Positions 5,590 to 7,766 of a stretch of DNA of 7,766 bases are shown here, piece after piece. The position numbers and the translations under genes were made by a program. The DNA is from Bacillota bacterium. GTDB taxonomy: Bacteria > Bacillota > UBA4882 > UBA10575. The notes below the pieces were generated by a model that worked only from the letters and a program-made list of their open reading frames with translations, was not told the DNA's origin and searched no databases. Every line of letters starts with the position of its first letter. The stretch's first letter is position 1. The stretch is from the NCBI GenBank assembly GCA_003511465.1, contig DOID01000106.1, forward strand, positions 34,514 to 42,279, read 5' to 3'.

Positions 5590-7188
5590 ATGAACCTGGA
5601 CGAGCTGAGAGTTATGATTTCCCGGTTCACCGCTTTAGGCTATGAAAGGCGGTCGGCCCCCTCTAAAGAGGGGTTTCTTCTGCTGGCCAAAGCAGAATAC
5701 AACCGGCAAAAACTATTGTTGGTGGGGACAGGCTGGCACCAAGCGGAGGAATGGCGTGATTTTCTGATTCAGACCGTGGTTACGGAGGGCAATGGGCGGA
5801 TCCCGTTAGCAATAGCCGTTTTGATTATCTCCGCGGGTGGGCCCCAAACAGAAAAGAAGCTCCTGGATTTCCTGGCGGAAATGCCTTGGGTTGAAGCAAT
5901 CTGGATCAAGGCGGACCAGGATTTATATAAAGTTAACCCCCATTTTCGCTGGCAAGTTGAGGACAAGATTCTCCAGTTGGCGACTGATTCAACTGTGTTT
6001 GCCCCGACGGAACAAGCTGTTAACGGCGGCGATGGTAAGCAGCCGACACCACTTAGCTTCACCCATCTTTTGCTCGTAATTAATTTCATCGTATTTTTAA
6101 TTGAAATTATCCGCGGTGGGAGTACCAATACGACTGTCCTTATTGAGCTGGGCGCGAAATATAACCCCCGGCTGTGGATGGGGGAATACTGGCGTTTACT
6201 GACGCCCCTTTTTTTACATGCCGGTTGGGAACATTTCCTCTTTAACTCCGTTGCCCTGCTGCAGCTGGGTACCTTGGTGGAGAAATTCTTTGGCCAAGGC
6301 CGCTTTTTGGTGATTTATTTTAGTGCGGGCCTCTTGGGGACCATTGCCAGTGTGCTTTTCCGACCGGATACGATCGCGGTAGGTGCGTCCGGGGCTATTT
6401 TCGGTCTCTTGGGGTCGTTAGTCTATTTCAGTATCCGACGACCGCAGGCGGCTAAAGGCTTATTTGGCCGCAGCCTTTGGGTAATGTTAGGGATCAATCT
6501 GATCCTTGGTTTTGTCATCCCCGGAATCGATTATATAAGCCATCTGGGGGGCTTACTTGGGGGGGTACTCTGTGCCTACGCTTTAGGCCTGAATAAAAAG
6601 GATCGATTGTCCAGCCGGTGGCTGTGGCGGGTTTTGTTCCTTTTCATCTTGGTCTTCTCGACAATCAAAGCGATCATGCCGCCGCCGACAAGTTGGCATC
6701 TTCCACTAGAAGCCGGAAGAATCGCACTGGAACAGGGTGATTTAGACAAAGCCCTTCCGTTATTAGCCGAGAGCTATCGCCTAAATCCCCGATCCGGACT
6801 GACGAAAAAAATGTTGGCGGCCGTTTATTTAGAAAAAGGTGTGCAGGCGCTGGAGGCTGAGGAGTGGGAGGATGCTGTTGTTAATCTTGAACAATGCTGG
6901 CAGATGCAGCCGGGCGAAGCTGAAGTAGAATCTTTACTAGTCCGCGCTTATCTCTACCGCGGATTTTACCGCTTTAACGCCGGCGCCCTGGCCGGTGCGG
7001 AGGAAGATTGTATCAGGGGAATTGCTTTAAACAATGATGTTGAGGGGTTCCATTATATCTTAGGTGCGGTCTATTACCAGCAAAATCGGGTTGCGGAAGC
7101 CATCAGAGAACTGGAGATAGCGCTTAGGATCAACCCCGAAAACGAAGAGGCGCAGGCCTTTTTGGCAGAGCTAAAAAACAAGGAGTAA
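5590..7188 (+). CDS. gluP: GluP/YqgP-type rhomboid intramembrane serine protease with C-terminal TPR region
   Basis: This 532-residue membrane protease has the three-part layout of B. subtilis GluP (YqgP, 507 residues). Residues 1 to about 155 are a soluble cytosolic domain. Seven membrane segments follow at about 158-175, 213-232, 239-257, 263-282, 296-313, 315-335 and 344-363. Four TPR-like helical hairpins occupy about 370-530 (for example GDLDKALPLLAESYRLNP and RVAEAIRELEIALRINPENE). The catalytic pair is visible: Ser267 in GASG (265-268) and His318 in SHLGG. His215 and Asn219 match the oxyanion residues of the H-x3-N motif, and YWRLLTP is the usual loop-1 motif. In B. subtilis, GluP cleaves the magnesium transporter MgtE together with FtsH, and its N-terminal domain senses divalent metals. 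Whether that holds here is inference. The ATG at 5590 follows GGGAAGGTG by six bases; the earlier TTG at 5527 lies inside the inverted repeat and is rejected. A perfect terminator overlaps the stop codon. Confidence 0.93.
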   Translation: MNLDELRVMISRFTALGYERRSAPSKEGFLLLAKAEYNRQKLLLVGTGWHQAEEWRDFLIQTVVTEGNGRIPLAIAVLIISAGGPQTEKKLLDFLAEMPWVEAIWIKADQDLYKVNPHFRWQVEDKILQLATDSTVFAPTEQAVNGGDGKQPTPLSFTHLLLVINFIVFLIEIIRGGSTNTTVLIELGAKYNPRLWMGEYWRLLTPLFLHAGWEHFLFNSVALLQLGTLVEKFFGQGRFLVIYFSAGLLGTIASVLFRPDTIAVGASGAIFGLLGSLVYFSIRRPQAAKGLFGRSLWVMLGINLILGFVIPGIDYISHLGGLLGGVLCAYALGLNKKDRLSSRWLWRVLFLFILVFSTIKAIMPPPTSWHLPLEAGRIALEQGDLDKALPLLAESYRLNPRSGLTKKMLAAVYLEKGVQALEAEEWEDAVVNLEQCWQMQPGEAEVESLLVRAYLYRGFYRFNAGALAGAEEDCIRGIALNNDVEGFHYILGAVYYQQNRVAEAIRELEIALRINPENEEAQAFLAELKNKE

Positions 7189-7214
7189 AAAGCGGCTTCA
7201 ACAAGCCGCTTTTT
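7187..7214 (+). terminator. Rho-independent terminator of the rhomboid gene
   Basis: AAAAAGCGGCTT (7187-7198) pairs perfectly with AAGCCGCTTTTT (7203-7214) around a CAAC loop. The stem overlaps the TAA stop (7186-7188) and ends in five T's, with matching A's on the left. Because of that symmetry it can also act from the other strand. Confidence 0.92.
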
Positions 7215-7328
7215 GCTGACCCAGAAGGGGAGCGTCCGGTACCATCTTTCTGATCCTTTCATATCATGTAATGCTTGGCGCCCCAAAAAAGGGGACTTGG
7301 GAAATTAAGGATTAAGGAGATGGGAGTA

Positions 7329-7766
7329 ATGCCCCGTCTAGCGATTTTACCGGTGACCGGATTACCCCTTGGTAAACGGTGGTTATCTTTAGGGGATCGA
7401 GGACAGGATGTTCGACAATTACAGGAGTTATTAACTCGCTTAGGACTTTATGATGGGGAAGGAACAGGAGAATATGATCTTTTAACGAGAGAAGCAGTAA
7501 AAGCTTTCCAAAGGGCCTACTGTCTGGCCGCTGATGGCGTGAGCGGTCCGGATACGTGCAAACTATTGACGGAAGCTGGAATTTTCAACCGGGTTATGCC
7601 AAAAACAGGAGCAGGCGAATCCATCAGCAGCCTGGCTGCCAAATATGGTGTTGGCTTCCAGGCGTTTAAAGACCCCGAAACGAGAAGACGTTTGCGGCGG
7701 GTTGCGACCGGACAACCACTAATGTTGGAAAGACGGGAATTAATTATAGGGGTTGCCAGTGAAGTT
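7329..7766 (+). CDS. Peptidoglycan-binding protein with LysM-like segment, N-terminal part (3' end outside window)
   Basis: The frame is open from ATG 7329 to the window edge (146 residues, no stop). AAGGAGA at 7314-7320 lies eight bases upstream; the in-frame ATG at 7320 directly abuts that site and is less likely. Residues 18-80 form a PG_binding_1 domain (LSLGDRGQDVRQLQELLTRL, then LTREAVKAFQRA and DGVSGPDT). Residues about 90-138 look like a degenerate LysM repeat (GESISSLAAKYGVGFQAF ... TGQPLML). Both bind cell-wall glycan and often precede a wall-cutting or spore-cortex enzyme domain, which would lie beyond the window. No classical signal peptide is visible: the start MPRLAILPVTGLPLG has only a short hydrophobic stretch. 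The preceding terminator shows that this is a separate transcription unit; I found no convincing promoter in 7215-7313, which holds only a small CCCC-AAAAAA-GGGG hairpin (7281-7294). Confidence 0.85.
   Translation, partial: MPRLAILPVTGLPLGKRWLSLGDRGQDVRQLQELLTRLGLYDGEGTGEYDLLTREAVKAFQRAYCLAADGVSGPDTCKLLTEAGIFNRVMPKTGAGESISSLAAKYGVGFQAFKDPETRRRLRRVATGQPLMLERRELIIGVASEV

Noticed and set aside
7239..7272. TATCAT (7262-7267) or TGTAAT (7267-7272) as a -10 element for the last gene
   Set aside because: Each matches TATAAT at five of six bases, but no acceptable -35 lies 16-18 bases upstream, and the nearby CATATCAT is only a partial match to a sigma-E -10.

Overview
The window looks like a chromosomal segment of an endospore-forming member of the Bacillota (Firmicutes) with mid-range GC. 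The main clue is the order pth (end only) - mfd - spoVT, the same order as around mfd in Bacillus subtilis. SpoVT itself is a forespore regulator found in spore formers. Strong AGGAGG-type ribosome binding sites, TTG/GTG starts and compact hairpin terminators fit the same group. I cannot name the species.

Layout: 1-200 is the C-terminal end of peptidyl-tRNA hydrolase. 318-3851 is a complete Mfd transcription-repair coupling factor, whose best start is a TTG with a good ribosome binding site, giving 1177 residues. A 223-base gap follows, holding an imperfect inverted repeat and a probable sigma-G-type promoter. Then comes spoVT (4075-4638). A strong GC-rich palindrome at 4650-4670 separates spoVT from a convergent, unrecognised minus-strand gene (4674-5099). 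Divergent from that gene, across 53 bases, is a small ACT-like protein resembling the TM1266 family of putative iron-only hydrogenase regulators (about 5153-5413), which ends in a UUCG-loop terminator. Next is a 176-base gap with a perfect 17-bp inverted repeat and a possible six-codon leader ORF. It precedes a GluP/YqgP-type rhomboid protease with N-terminal cytosolic domain, seven membrane segments and a C-terminal TPR region (5590-7188). That gene ends in a perfect 12-bp hairpin terminator. The last gene (7329 to the edge) is a partial peptidoglycan-binding protein with a degenerate LysM-like segment.

The left half is conserved housekeeping and sporulation: tRNA recycling, repair of transcribed strands, forespore gene control. 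The right half is a row of single-gene units, most with their own terminator, and is more lineage-specific. I see no CRISPR array, transposase, phage gene, tRNA, rRNA or recognisable riboswitch, and no clear new multi-gene system. The parts most worth following up are the inverted-repeat leader of the rhomboid gene, the unrecognised minus-strand protein, and the TM1266-like gene with no hydrogenase genes beside it.
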